From contig NC_092576.1 of the NCBI RefSeq assembly GCF_037975245.1, positions 11,833,111 through 11,897,110 of the forward strand: DNA of 64,000 nt, written 5' to 3'. Source of the DNA: Apostichopus japonicus. Lineage: Eukaryota > Echinodermata > Holothuroidea > Aspidochirotida > Stichopodidae. Both the position numbers and the translations under genes were made by a program. Shown here piece by piece: positions 49,363 to 61,017 of this stretch (positions are counted from its first letter, which is position 1; each line of letters starts with the position of its first letter). The notes under the pieces were generated by a model that searched no databases, was not told where the DNA came from, and saw only the letters and a program-made list of their open reading frames with translations.

Positions 49363-51522
49363 CTAGCATTTACATCCTTCTGTCTGCAGTTAACTACTTA
49401 ACGCCTATCCTGTGTCTTATTCTTCTTCTAATACACATGTATTGGGGGTAAAAAAATCATTTGTTTCATAATATTCTACAAGTTTGATTCTCTGAAATCT
49501 CCTTCTCTCATCTAACTTTCTTTTCCTATTTTGACAGATACTGTATATAGAGCCTTCTTTCTTGACTTAGAAACACCTATTTTCTTCCCCCCCCCCTTGT
49601 TTTTTTCTTCATTCACTCTCACTGTAAATCTACCAGACTACTACGTAATATGCCTTCCTAATGTTTCGGCCCTCTTGCACTCTTAGTTTGATATATGCAC
49701 ACACTATATATATATTTATGTATATATTGAAGTCACTCTCTCTTTTCTGGTATCTGCACAAGTTTCACAGTTTTTGTCATGCTTTTCTAGTCATAAGCAT
49801 CACTGCACATTTCATTTCTATGTTTGGGATCATTTTTCTATTTGTATTTTTTCAAATTTTTTTTTTACTTCTTCTTTCTTCTTCTTGAGATCACATTTTT
49901 TTCTCTAACATTTGCCACAAAAAAAAAAAAGATATATTTTTACAAAAAAAAACAAAAAAACAGAAAAGATAAGAATGCGATACAGTAATCAAAGAAAATA
50001 CATATTTGCACCCTATTTTTATTTTAGCATGTTTATATTAGGCTTTCAAACGTCACACATCAGTTCATTGTCATCGTTGCAATGTGTACCTCTGCTCAGA
50101 GTCTCTCTTTGTTTTAATAATAAATGAAGAAGGTGGTTGCCCTTTTGCATATTCATGATCAATCAATTTCTCTGACAGAATATAAAGAACAAATACTGAG
50201 ATTTAAATATATTTAATAATTCAACCTTTTGAAAAGGTATTTGTCGCTTGAAGAAAGGACAGAACAGCATAATACGAAAGGGACTAATGTCTCCATCCAA
50301 AATTGGGCCATGGCAAAATTATTTCAATGTTCCCAAAAACTGTTAAAAGGAAAAGTTGAAAGTAACATCTTCAGAGGATATTTATTCTTTGATAATTGCA
50401 TACACATACTCAGGTCTCTATTAGACATCTCGGCCACACAGTTTGGGTGTCCACCTAAGCTGTCGTCTGACAAGAAACACATTGCAAACTTTGAGATCAG
50501 AAAAAGCAGTTATATTGAGCAGGAGAATGTGAATACCTCTTTTTTTTTCTCTTTTTTTTATTTCATAATAAAACAAAAAACTGTTACTTTTACACATTCT
50601 TTTTTTCATGTCTCCTCTCTTTTTGTTTTTTTATTATTTTCTTTATTATTTCTTTTGGCACCTACTTTTCTTTACACTTGAGTCAATTAGTCTCTTCACA
50701 TGAGAGGGAAACTGTGACACTTCTCGGAGAACGGCTACGATCTCTGAAAGGTGTTAATACACACCACCGACTCGCCACGCAACTCTATCCGATTCAAGCA
50801 TCTCTGCACAAGCTTAAACTTTTAATTGACGTCATACTCGAGGATAATAACCTTAAAACTCGGTATTAAAAAGAGGCTTTATTTCTTGCGAGCAATAATC
50901 GTGCAAGTGTATGTGTGTATGTGACAGGAGGGCGTAAATTTTGCCACTGGAACCATATTTTTGTATCAGATGTGAAGTCTCTACTGGAACCATGGCTTTC
51001 ACCAAATTTGAAACAAATTTTATATGGTACAGTATCTAAAAGAAAAAAAAGGGAAAATTGAGAGGTCTTGGAAGGAAGTATTCCAAAAGTTGGCCTTTCA
51101 AATGGGTGTCGGTGGAAAGATGACATATCATAAAACAGAACTATGTTTTATTTTTTTTAAAGTTTGAATAGTTGGGGAAATTTTAATCTGCCCATTTTCA
51201 TCCATAGGCAGATATTCCCAGTATGAGAAGGATATCTAGAAGGGAAAACTTTGATTGAGATGATCTTTTGAGACCAAAATGGAACAACCAATATTAAAAT
51301 GAAATTGCAGTGAACTGATGATCATAGAGAATTCTATTAAACTTGGAAGCAATTTTTTTTTTCAAAAATGAATTGGGGAATTTTTTCTCCTGAGCCTACT
51401 TGTGGAGAGAGTGATGGGTGGGTTCTATAGACCGGACGAAAATCACAAATGAGCCAATCAGAATTTGCCTTAGAGTTCACGTTAAGATAAATGTTGGGAT
51501 TATTAATATGTATGTATATATA

Positions 51523-51717
51523 TTAGATCCTCCTGCAAGTAGGAACTCGCGAAGAAGCCTCATTGGCTTATCAAAGCCGCAAGCTGACCGAAGTCAGTCT
51601 CCTACATTCATATTTAACGTCCATGATTATGAATTGTTAATTGTCAACAACTCTGTAACTGGACGACATACATTGATCTGGGAGTGACTCGAACCGGGGA
51701 CCTTATGATTGAAAGGC
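51523..51717 (-). mobile_element. tRNA-derived SINE, family 1 (copy 2, head truncated)
   Basis: Matches 3097 onward: gatcctcctgcaag, gcttatcaaagccgcaagct, gaccgaagtcagtctc, aacgtccatgattatgaatt, caactctgtaactggacgac. The B box is well kept on the minus strand (ggttcgagtcactcc). Similarity stops at about 51717, before the A-box end. Confidence 0.85.
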
Positions 51718-52707
51718 ACCGGCACCCACAATTAATATTATTATTCACAACAGATTTAATGAAGGTCAAAGGTGTACAAGCAGTTATGTACAGAAATAAT
51801 ACACACGAAAAGTAGTTGTTGAAATCAAGTTGACGAGGTATGCAAAAATGAGAGACATTACTCGACAATAATGAATCTGATGCAGTTTCAAATTAACGAA
51901 TTAAATTAACGAATTCATTATCTTTCATTTTAATGATATTTCTAAGTATTACAGTTTTCGAAACATTGCGTCAACTATGGCATACTGAAATTCGGAACGA
52001 TGAGTTTAAAGTCGGGACAAAACAGTCGCGTTTGCAATGGTTTTTAAGTTGAGGCTCGGCTGTACAGTAAGCCTATTATAATAGTACCTCTCGTTATGAG
52101 TTTCGCAGAGTTGGACAGGCATGATGGGATATTATCACCCACGAAACGAGAAAACAAACTGTACATCAATAACGAGTTTGTGCCTCATGTCAAAATACGC
52201 AGAAAACAGAGGAACTAGCCACGGAAATAATTTGAGATTCTCAAGTCATCACTTTCGTCTTTTGCTTTTCGAAAGAAAAACAGAAATAAATAAATAAATC
52301 ATAAATAGAAGACAAGAAATATGAATGCTGCTTCTCTCATATCACATCAAAGTTTCATGCTTGCAAACATGATCATTCTTCATTTATCATTACCATACAT
52401 TTTTAAACACATTCAAATGCCATATTAATTGCAGTGTCTTTAAGAAGATGTAAGTTGGTACTCTTATATTCAATACTGTTTTCTTTTTAAAGTTTTACAA
52501 TGCTCCCTAGAATTTAGTTTTCAGTTGCTTCATTTACGTGCTAGTTAGGTGGTGGAGGGTAAGACATAGTTTTAAGGTTTGCGGGCATCAATATTTTTGC
52601 TAAATGCATATTAGACTAGAAGTTCATATCGTTGTTATATGTATATATATATTTCAGAGGACAGTAGATATGTTCTGATTTAACCTAAGTACTTTAACTC
52701 TGAAAGT

Positions 52708-54172
52708 ACATGCACCTACTGTGATACATACAACTACATGCTACACAAACGACTATGTACACGTACTGTGATACACACAACTACATGCTGCACATACGAC
52801 TACGTCCAGGTAGTTTGATACACAACTACATGCTACACATATGACTACGTCCACATACTGTGATACACAACTACATGCTACACATACGACTACGTCCAGG
52901 TACTGTGATACACAACTACATGCTACACAAACGACTATGTGCACGTACTGTGATACACACAACTACATGCTGCACATACGACTACGTCCAGGTAGTTTGA
53001 TACACAACTACATGCTACACATATGACTTCATCCACATACTGTGATACACAACTACATGCTACACATACGACTACGTCCACGTACTGTGATACACAACTA
53101 CATGCTACACATACGACTACGTCCACGAACTATGATACACACAACTACATGCTACACATACGACTATGTCCACGTACTGTGATACACAACTACATGCTAC
53201 ACATACGACTACGTCCACGTACTGTGATACACACAACTACATGCTACACATACGACTACGTCCACGTACTGTGATACACAACTACATGCTACACATACGA
53301 CTACATCCACGTACTATGATACACACAACTACATGCTACACATACGACTATGTCCACGTACTGTGATACACAACTACATGCTACACAAACGACTGCGTGC
53401 ATGTACTGTGATACACACAACTACATGCTACACATAAGACTGTCCACGTACTGTGATACACACAACTACATGCTACACAAGACTACGTCCACGTACTGTG
53501 ATACACACAACTACATGCTACACATACGACTACGTCCACGTACTGTGATACACAACTACATGCTACACATACGACTACATCCACGTACTATGATACACAC
53601 AACTACATGCTACACAAGACTACGTCCACGTACTGTGATACACACAACTACATGCTACACAAACGACTGCGTGCATGTACTGTGATACACACAACTACAT
53701 GCTACACATAAGACTACGTCCACGTACTGTGATACACACAACTACATGCTACACATAAGACTACGTCCATGTACTGTGATACACAAAACTACATGCTACA
53801 CAAACGACTGCGTGCACGTACTGTGATACACACAACTACATGCTACACATAAGACTATGTCCACGTACTGTGATACACAACTACATGCTACACAAACGAC
53901 TGCATGCACGTACTGTGATACACACAACTACATGCTACACAAACGACTGCGTGCACGTACTGTGATACACACAACTACATGCTACACATAAGACTACGTC
54001 CACGTACTGTGATACACACAACTACATGCTACACATAAGACTACGTCCACGTACTGTGATACACAACTAATTACATAAAACTACCTACTGCACATACTAC
54101 TACCTGCACCTACTGTGATACATACAGCTACATGCTATAGATACAACTACGTCCACGTAGTGTGATACACAC
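52708..54172. repeat. Minisatellite, about 46-bp unit, about 30 copies
   Basis: Unit: tactgtgatacacac, aactacatgctacaca, then tacgactacgtccacg, with variants tacgact, aacgact, taagact and tgcgtgcacg, and acac or acacac spacing (45 or 47 b). Variant units occur in patches (for example aacgactgcgtgcacg units in the second half), indicating block duplications. Open frames across it are by-products. Confidence 0.95.
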
Positions 54173-54289
54173 ACTTAAAGCTGTATATTATACATCAAGT
54201 AATGATATATATAAGAAAGGTACTTTGATTACACCAAAAAATTGCTTACAATTTAAAATGGATGTCAAAAGCTGGACCCCTGATTTATG

Positions 54290-54400
54290 GAATTAAGATA
54301 GATAAATAGATAGAAAACTTTATTGTCCATTCCAGAAAACAAAAACGGAAAATGATAACCCGGTCGACAGTAAACATAAAACAGAAGTGAATACAAACAG
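54290..54400. repeat. Possible retroposon tail
   Basis: gatagataaatagatagaaa then actttattgtccattcc, followed by an A-rich, unique-looking stretch. Short simple repeats next to an actttattgtcc motif are typical of retroposon 3' ends, read on the opposite strand. No second copy in the window; low certainty. Confidence 0.35.
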
Positions 54401-55152
54401 AACCAAACAATAAACAAGCTGTTAGTGAACGACTACGAGAACAAAAACGCATAAGTTGACATTATATTCAATTTACAAAACTCTTGAACTTATTAAAAGG
54501 AGCTGAATGTTGTGGAGTGAAAAAAGATTGATACCTTCACATTCAGCCATCTTTGATTTCCGTTGATGGACAAAGCTGAGCTGACAAAAGCTGGTAAATT
54601 CTCTTTCACTTCAAGCAATTTTACATCAACTCGTTTCTAATGCTCAATTTAGTATAGAGTATTTAATGCAGTTGTAATTTTGCCACATTCTGAATGAGGA
54701 TAAATTTGCATCATGATAGCAACAAGAAACAAAAAAAAAGAATAGTTTAAGGCCTTGTAGTTTGATATAATTGTGGAAAAAATTGTAAAGATGAATTGCT
54801 TCTTTGTTGATTCAACTGAAAGTTTTAGTCACATGTCGTTTTAATTATACTGTTTTCAAAAAAGGATTTAAGAGCTGTCACTGAAGATTTTGCTTTCATA
54901 TTAATTCGTCCAATCAACTGCTGTATAGAAATCAGCTTTTGAGTAGATATATTCATGCTGAATCAGACTCAACTTTGTTAATATCTTTTCTTTGTTTCCT
55001 TCTTCTATTTTCTTCTTCATGAAGTTAAGGCCAATTTAGGGTAGGTCCTATTATAAAAATGGAGTTATTTTAAGTGCTAGTTATTTTTTTTTTGGACACG
55101 TTCAATCATTTTGTATTAAACGATTGCATTCCGCCCCATCGTATTTTTACAG

Positions 55153-55365
55153 CACTTCCACCAGCAGCAGCACACCACCAGAAAAGTACATCATCTCCCT
55201 CTACTGGGCGGCGGCCACCATGACCAGCACGGGATATGGCGATATCAGCGCTAACACCACCCTGGGCAGATTCATCGCCCTGGTGGCCATGTTGATCGGC
55301 CTGCTCCTATACGGATACTGTCTGTCATCGATCGCTGCTACCCTGGCCAACACGGATACACCGAG
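55153..55365 (+). CDS. CNGK: Exon 16: repeat B, pore helix, GYGD filter and S6
   Basis: Starts with one base completing a codon. TSTSSSTPPEKYIISLYWAA then ATMTSTGYGDISANTTLG form the turret end, pore helix and K+ selectivity filter. S6 follows: RFIALVAMLIGLLLYGYCLS then SIAATLANTDTP. It ends with two bases of an Arg codon. Filter and pore helix are almost the same as in repeat A, but here no intron interrupts the filter. GC-rich codons. Confidence 0.95.
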
Positions 55366-55913
55366 GTAAAATTTAAGGTTTTCCATTGTAGTCTCGATCA
55401 AAGCGGAAAACCTCACGTGACTTTACAACTCACAGTGAGTCCCTGGGTCCCCGCTGGTCTCGCCCTCACACCTAAGTGTGCACAAGGGGCCTCTCCAGCG
55501 TGTCTAGATAGAGGGCGCTGTCAAATCAATCCTTATGTGCCTGATCTGTAGCTGTTGACAGATCTCTGAATCGAAGCAATGATCTTGTAGAGAGCCATCA
55601 TATATATGGTCACGTATCCCTGATTATTTACACGATTGCGCGGAAAAGCGCTCACAACATTCCAAAAATGTCCGACGAACTTGTATACCGACACTCTGTT
55701 CACATGAAACCTGCCGCAAAAGTTTACCACACCTTCATATCTCTAGCAGTCATGCCTGGTATTTTTGCACTTTAAATCCAATCGGTAAAGAAATAACTGA
55801 CTTGTGCTGTCCTCTCAAACAGGTAGAAAAACAAAAATGGAGGCTTCTCAAGTCTCAACTACCGTACATCAGTAATGCACTGATAAAAGTCTTACGGTTT
55901 TTAACTTTCTCAG
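55366..55913 (+). other. Intron 16
   Basis: 548 b; moderately GC compared with other introns; no repeat recognised. The acceptor is ttaactttctcag. Confidence 0.85.
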
Positions 55914-56030
55914 GGTCCGCTTCCAGGAGAAGCTCTTCGTCGTGCAGGAGTTCATGAAGGACCACGGCGTCTCACCGGAGCTCATGCAGTCGGTCATCAG
56001 CTATCTCAGTCTCGTCTTCCGCAGACACAG
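55914..56030 (+). CDS. CNGK: Exon 17: repeat B, C-linker first part
   Basis: Completes the Arg codon, then VRFQEKLFVVQEFMKDHGVS and PELMQSVISYLSLVFRRH, ending with two bases of the next Arg codon (donor acag|gtgggt). The F-x-x-K-L-x-x-V-x-x-F-M pattern, followed by L-x-x-x-V-x-x-Y, is the A'-B' helix pair of the C-linker in CNG/HCN/KCNH channels. Confidence 0.93.
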
Positions 56031-57122
56031 GTGGGTTGAAAAAAATATGCCTCTACTTTCGGTAGTCTTTCCTAAAATCAAGAACATAGCGATCCTTCCA
56101 TGCCTCTAATCCATGCTTCCATACATGTCCATCCCAGCTCAGGTACAGGCGATACCGGGTCAAGGGTGGGTTTTGCCCAGTGTAGAAGTAATCGTCGTTT
56201 ATAAGCTGGCCATGGTAATTTCAGAGCAGTTACAAAGTTGCAAAACAGGGAAGGAGGCAGTGTGCTGGGGGCCATCCCTTTCCCCCCCCGCCTAACTTCC
56301 ATTGGCAGTTAGTGAAAATTGTTTGGTCAGGGGATTTTTTGTTTAACATTCGTCCTGTCGTCCTGGGAAGATATGACCACTGCTAACCCCAGACCACCCC
56401 CTACATGGGAATTGCCTTTCATTGACCCCAGGGTCGTACCATTTCATCCTTGATTTGCCTCTGACCCTTGCATGTAGGTTCAGCTCCTACATTTAAAGCA
56501 GTAAGGTATTTAAACAATTTCCTGGCCCTCCCACCCCACCCTTTAAAATACTGTGCATGCCACTGAAGCTTAGCCTGTGGCTTAGAGTGACTCTTGCGGT
56601 GAGACTTCCAGGATTTCAAATCTGGCTATGAAAGGAGTCTTGGAAAAGCCTCAGGGTAAGAAAATTCTTGCCACCAACTAAGGCCTAGATAGCTTAGTCG
56701 ATATCTAGAGCGAAATAATCCAGAGGTCACTCGTTCCAATCTCATCCTCGCAAAAATAATTTCTGCTGTTTTCAACTTGTACTTAATCTTACCCAGTCAG
56801 TTTTTTTACTTAGAAAAAAAGGTTCGTCAAAGAACACTCAATGAAATTTTCACGCAAAATCTTCAGTCAAAGAATCAGGGGTGATGTTTATAATTTGGAT
56901 GCTCTTTTCGACTGTAAAAAGGTATTTATGTTAGGACTTCAACATTGTGTACTTCAACCCATGAGTATCAGTTTGCCCTATGCATAGTTTCAAGTAAGTT
57001 TCATACTGCTCTTTTCAGCAGAAGTCAACAGTTTATGATGTCTTTTGGGTTGGCTAGATTCTTTTTGTTGGCAATTGCGAATTTACGTTTTCCTATTTTT
57101 TAATTTTTTTAATTTTCACTAG
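56031..57122 (+). other. Intron 17
   Basis: 1.1 kb. It includes a C run (56281-56291) and a tRNA-like stretch (about 56675-56760) that may be a SINE remnant. The acceptor is aattttcactag. Confidence 0.8.
56675..56760 (+). mobile_element. Possible tRNA-like SINE remnant
   Basis: tagatagcttagtcgatatc resembles an A box, and gaggtcactcgttccaatct with catcc resembles a B box at the right spacing. No second copy in the window. Confidence 0.4.
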
Positions 57123-57222
57123 GGGGCAAGCCATTCCTGGTGGCCCACGGCTCATGAGGGACATGCCCATTCAACTCCAACAGGACATCGCATATAATGA
57201 TGCGCAAGAAACTTTAGGCAGG
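57123..57222 (+). CDS. CNGK: Exon 18: repeat B, C-linker second part
   Basis: Completes Arg, then GQAIPGGPRLMRDMPIQLQQ and DIAYNDAQETLGR; phase 0 end (agg|gtaagt). M-P-x-x-L-x-x-D-I-A is the standard C-linker segment preceding the CNBD. The upstream G-rich part (GQAIPGGPRL) is an insert relative to repeat A. Confidence 0.92.
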
Positions 57223-57495
57223 GTAAGTTGATACATGTATTTTGCAGTGTAAGTTGTAGATGTCTACATATGTTGGAGTTCGCCAGTATTGGCTCCAAAT
57301 TGCCAAAGTAATTTGCTTTTCAAAAAGTGACTTCCTTAAGCTTGTAAATCATCCATATTATAGCATATTATTTTGTAGCAGTCATATAGCAATCAGTGTT
57401 TATACCCCAGGGACATACATAGCAGTGAGTGCTACTCGCCAAGCCTGGCATTTCATAGCAGCCCGTTGATCACATCCGGATCTAATCTCTTGCAG
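57223..57495 (+). other. Intron 18 (273 b)
   Basis: Shortest intron; no repeats. The acceptor is aatctcttgcag. Confidence 0.85.
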
Positions 57496-57642
57496 GTGCC
57501 CCTCTTCAAGGACTGCGATTCAGGATTCCTGCGGCAGCTGTCACTGAAGACGCACACTTACCTCTTCATGCCCGGTGACATCATCGTCTACGAGGGGGAT
57601 ATGGGTCGTGAGATGTATTTCATCAGAAGAGGAACTTGCGAG
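57496..57642 (+). CDS. CNGK: Exon 19: repeat B, start of CNBD
   Basis: 147 b, phase 0 at both ends, the exact counterpart of exon 5. VPLFKDCDSGFLRQLSLKTH then TYLFMPGDIIVYEGDMGREM and YFIRRGTCE follow. All CNBD signatures are present: P-L-F, P-G-D-x-I-x-x-E-G-D, G-x-E-M-Y-F-I-x-x-G. These match vertebrate CNG/HCN CNBDs closely. Confidence 0.95.
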
Positions 57643-58038
57643 GTGAGCCCTTTACGACAGACCTCATTTCGACAAGTCAACATCACAAAGAAATATGAAC
57701 ATGAGATTTGTGCCCAATGTTAGATGTAACCTCATGAAGATGTATATTGCCCCTAGGCTGACTCGAATCCATTTCTCCTCCCCCCTTTTCCCTCCCCCCT
57801 TTCCCCCTTCCCACACTCCCCTCTGACCTTTCTGTTTTGGACAGCTGGACATAGCTCTTGGAGATTTTATCAATAATTTAAAAGGAGGTAAAAAAAGGGT
57901 TAAAACAAGAATTGGCAACCCATCTGTCCTCTCTTCTTCAAAGTCTTTTCATTAAAGGTCGTAAACTCCTTCCAGCAACCATTCCCATGCTATATGTAGG
58001 ACTTCATTTCTGCTGTATTGATTTTCTGTCACAACTAG
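57643..58038 (+). other. Intron 19
   Basis: 396 b with a pyrimidine-rich C/T tract (57774-57815). The acceptor is ctgtcacaactag. Confidence 0.85.
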
Positions 58039-58223
58039 GTGCTAACCAAGGACAGGAAGAGGGTAACGAGTACGATCGGCCCGGGGCAGTACTTTGGTGA
58101 GGTCGGACTCATCTTCGGGGATTATCGTACGGCCACAGTGAGGGCGGCCTCTTATTGCGAGGTCTTGATGCTGACCAGGCGTGATCTAGATGAGGCTCTG
58201 ACAGAGTTCCCTCTCATTGCAAA
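58039..58223 (+). CDS. CNGK: Exon 20: repeat B, phosphate-binding cassette of CNBD
   Basis: VLTKDRKRVTSTIGPGQYFG then EVGLIFGDYRTATVRAASYC, EVLMLTRRDLDEALTEFPLI and A; ends with two bases of a Lys codon. The cassette FGEVGL...RTATVRA is fully canonical (Glu for ribose, Arg-Thr for phosphate), unlike repeat A. This repeat is therefore the better candidate for a working cyclic-nucleotide site. One exon here corresponds to two exons (6 and 7) in repeat A. Confidence 0.95.
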
Positions 58224-58796
58224 GTAAGTCTTGCAAAAAAAAAAAGATTTCTTCTTTCTTTCTTTTACCTTTTTCTTCTTCTGCCATTTCTGTGCAACAT
58301 TCACTCCCTGAAATATGTTAACAATCACGAAACATGTGATGCAGAAAGAAATAGTCAAGAAGAAAATAGGAAATAAAATATTCACCAGTCCGTGGATCTC
58401 CAGCCATAGCATGTTTCCATTGTAGAGGTATAAAGTAGGAACACTTTATTTAGACGAGTTTGTTATGAAATAATGTGTGACTACACGTTTGGTCATACAC
58501 GAACAACAAACATATATAAAACACCATCCTCTTTAAACTTGATGTGCAAATATATGCAAAATTAACTGTTACAAGATGTGTAATATCTTGCATGATGTGT
58601 AAAATGCTGGTGCTGGTATGAACAAATAAGTCAAGGTAGACATGTGATAACCGTTGTGAAGTACTATAATATATATATATATATATACAAAAGACAATTT
58701 ACAAAGGAATTGATTGCCACGTCAACCAAAAAGAGGTGAATAGCAGAATCTTTTTAGATTTGACAATAAATTTTGACATGTTTTATGTTCAAACAG
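58224..58796 (+). other. Intron 20
   Basis: 573 b, with a small TA run (58669-58687). The acceptor is tgttcaaacag. Confidence 0.85.
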
Positions 58797-58885
58797 ACAG
58801 TTTAAAGAGGCTGCGTCCAACAGAGACCATCTCCTTGAACTTAAAAGTGCCTCACAACGCCAAGAAGACCTTGAAGAAATAGCAG
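58797..58885 (+). CDS. CNGK: Exon 21: repeat B CNBD C-helix / linker
   Basis: Completes Lys, then QFKEAASNRDHLLELKSASQ and RQEDLEEIA, ending with one base. Highly charged helix with heptad-like Leu spacing, in the position of the CNBD C-helix. In CNBD proteins this helix folds over the purine ring, so its sequence matters for cGMP versus cAMP preference; the preference cannot be read with confidence. Confidence 0.88.
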
Positions 58886-59544
58886 GTAATTAAAAGCCAG
58901 ACAAACAGCAGTAGATGTACAGTTAGCCTAACATATTGCTACTATAATACAAATTCAGCCTAAGCTGAATTTAACTTTGCTGCTATATGTGTTGTTATGA
59001 CTTTATTCCTCCTGAAAACTTTTCCATCTCTTTTAAGTTAACTAAAATAATGAGCATTAAGCTTTGAAAGATTTGATTACAATATTTTATTGATATCATA
59101 TTTTCACTTCCATAGCTAAAATTCCTCATATGTTTTTTTTTACCCTGTGTTTAATTAACTTCACAAAGTGTGTAGTGATGTTTCTTGCAAAATGCCAAGT
59201 AAATGCATGCTGAACTTACCATATGTGTCCTTATAAAAAAATGCTGTATTGTATAGTTGAGGTACAATTGTAAAGACAGTCTAGTCTAATAACTGATATA
59301 ACAGCTGTATTTTTTGACATAGCAATAAAATATTTATGTACAAGTCTTGATAAAGTTTGCAAAAGAAAATAACGGTGTTTCCACTGGAGCTGGCAGTAAT
59401 CAAATAAAGGGACTTGAGATTTTCTGAAGACCCTGGCTCTTTGAAATCTAAATTTCAACTTTCATGGTCACATTCTTGAATTTATCGGCACCAACAGCAA
59501 GTAATGCATTACTTACAGCTTGCATACACTTTTTCGCAACACAG
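58886..59544 (+). other. Intron 21
   Basis: 659 b, AT-rich, no repeat recognised. The acceptor is tcgcaacacag. Confidence 0.85.
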
Positions 59545-59626
59545 ATACCGAGGAACTGGAGGCTGACAGATCAGTTGAAGCCACATCACACAGGAAGACG
59601 GACACATCTGTCAAAGTCTTTAACAA
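59545..59626 (+). CDS. CNGK: Exon 22: linker between repeats B and C
   Basis: Completes Asp, then TEELEADRSVEATSHRKTDT and SVKVFN, ending with two bases (AA) before gtaagt. Acidic, Ser/Thr-rich cytoplasmic linker without a recognised domain. Supported mainly by frame continuity and good splice sites. Confidence 0.82.
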
Positions 59627-59700
59627 GTAAGTTTTATATTTAAAAAACAGAAAGAATGATGTACGACCTTGAAAAAAAAAAATTGGAGACTTAATTTAAG

Positions 59701-59879
59701 TGTGTAAAAGTAAGTTGGCCTGACGTTTCGATCCTAGCCAGGATCTTCTTCAGAGGCTAAATGTAACAGTAACAGAAGGGACAAAAACATGCACAGAATA
59801 CATACAGGTTAATGAGCATGGTGAACACAAAGAGATAGATGTAAGGGGATTAGTAGACAAGGTATGGAGAGAAGAAAGC
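59701..59879 (-). mobile_element. Interspersed repeat, family 4, with intact hammerhead-like core (copy 2)
   Basis: Counterpart of 29739-29920, about 180 b, probably a fragment of a Penelope-like element terminal repeat. Sequence matches over the full length with few differences. The element lies antisense to the channel gene. Confidence 0.75.
59717..59757 (-). ncRNA. Hammerhead-ribozyme-like motif, type I with minimal stem III
   Basis: Minus strand from 59757: gcct (stem I), ctgaaga (core), an extra a, gatcct-loop-aggatc (stem II), gaaa (core), acgt (two-base-pair stem III possible only in a dimer), c (cleavage site after gtc), aggc (stem I return). All invariant core bases of the hammerhead appear present; position 7 (a) is a tolerated variable. 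Minimal-stem-III hammerheads are known from Penelope-like retroelements. The extra unpaired a next to stem II is unusual. Activity is untested. Confidence 0.6.
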
Positions 59880-60036
59880 AACAGGGGAAGAGGAGAGGTA
59901 GGAGAGGAGTATATTAAGTGTTGGTTTACATTTTCTATACACATATTTTTTTTTTTTCTTTTCTTAATAAGGGATTCGAATCTTTTGCTTTCATTGATCC
60001 ATCCTAACTTTTGTTGGCCACTGTTTTTCACCGCAG

Positions 60037-60111
60037 GTACTCAGACGATTATTTGGAGCCTTTTAAAAAATTTTCTCCGGTCACAAGGCTGTTTTTGAAA
60101 CTCTTGATGAG
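60037..60111 (+). CDS. CNGK: Exon 23: pre-S1 linker of repeat C
   Basis: Completes Lys, then YSDDYLEPFKKFSPVTRLFL and KLLM, ending with two bases (AG). Basic-hydrophobic amphipathic stretch leading to repeat C. Frame and splice sites fit; no named domain. Confidence 0.85.
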
Positions 60112-60849
60112 GTGAGGAATAGAAAAAATATATGAACAAGGTGTTGAATGTTGTCAGGACATCCAACTATCACAAAAGACTTATTTCTTTACATTTTTTC
60201 ATGTCTCCCTTGCTTTTAAAATTCCAATTGTTCCCATTACAGGTGGTGTGTGATCGGATCAGGCCCCTTCATCACGTGACGCCATCAATGCTCTTGTTTT
60301 TGCTTAAATTTTCTCTTCTAGTATGAAACATTTGGTCCACGGTTGAAGCATAGTATTATAGATAGTCAGTAGTTAGTGTAGTAACAGGTGAAGCAGTGAA
60401 AGCCAAAAACTACTTTTTAATCTAAATATATTGTAAGCTAAAATTATCACATGTTTCTTTCACCTAGCTGTAAATTGGCTCCAAATTTGTTTGCAGTTTT
60501 TGCCGAGACATATTTTTATTCATGTAGTAAAAGTTGTATTTTAAACCGCAGGTCAAAGGGAAGGTTCTTAGTTGCTACAGAGATATATTTTTAGCTGCTA
60601 AACTACAATCAGAATATTCAAAATAGGAACTTTTATCGGAGAAATATAATCGCTCTCACATAGACTTTGATAAGTACTATACACTCAGCAATGTCACAGA
60701 AAATATACTAACATATATTTTTTATTTATTTATTTTTTTAAACATCAAACTTTGCTCCTAACATTAAAAAGAATCAATTTCTAAACAGCTGCATGAAAAA
60801 ATGCAATATCAATAACTCAACATTTTTGGCTTTCTTTTCCTCGTTGCAG
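60112..60849 (+). other. Intron 23
   Basis: 738 b, AT-rich, no repeat recognised. The acceptor is ttttcctcgttgcag. Confidence 0.85.
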
Positions 60850-61017
60850 TCGAGTGTTCCTTCCCAGTGGTCGTTACTTCCAACTCTGGGAGGGCTTCCG
60901 GGTGGCTATTTCTCTCCTGTCTGTCTTCACTGTCACCATACAGGCTAGCTTCCTTCACACGTCAGGGACCTTCTGGGGCATCAACTACTTCCTAGAGATC
61001 ACATTCTACATTGACAT
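60850..61017 (+). CDS. CNGK: Exon 24: repeat C, S1 and start of S2
   Basis: Completes Ser, then RVFLPSGRYFQLWEG (the P-x-x-x-x-x-x-x-W entry before S1). S1 is FRVAISLLSVFTVTIQASFL, then the loop HTSGTFWGI and the S2 start NYFLEITFYID, ending with two bases of Met. Together with exon 25 it gives an S2 with E and D counter-charges. The loop between S1 and S2 is shorter than in repeat B. Confidence 0.93.

Larger units (their letters stand above)
48749..55152 (+). other. Intron 15 (6.4 kb)
   Basis: The first 1.2 kb is strongly T-rich on the plus strand. It is followed by a TA array (49277-49360), a T/A-rich stretch, a truncated SINE family-1 copy (51523-51717), a minisatellite (52708-54172) and a retroposon-like tail (54290-54400). 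The acceptor is gtatttttacag. Confidence 0.8.
59627..60036 (+). other. Intron 22
   Basis: 410 b, about half of it a family-4 repeat (59701-59879). The acceptor is tttttcaccgcag. Confidence 0.85.

Noticed and set aside
52753-53685. Several open frames and a CRISPR-like look of regularly repeated units
   Set aside because: Head-to-tail minisatellite with no unique spacers. The units are contiguous, and the host is a eukaryote.
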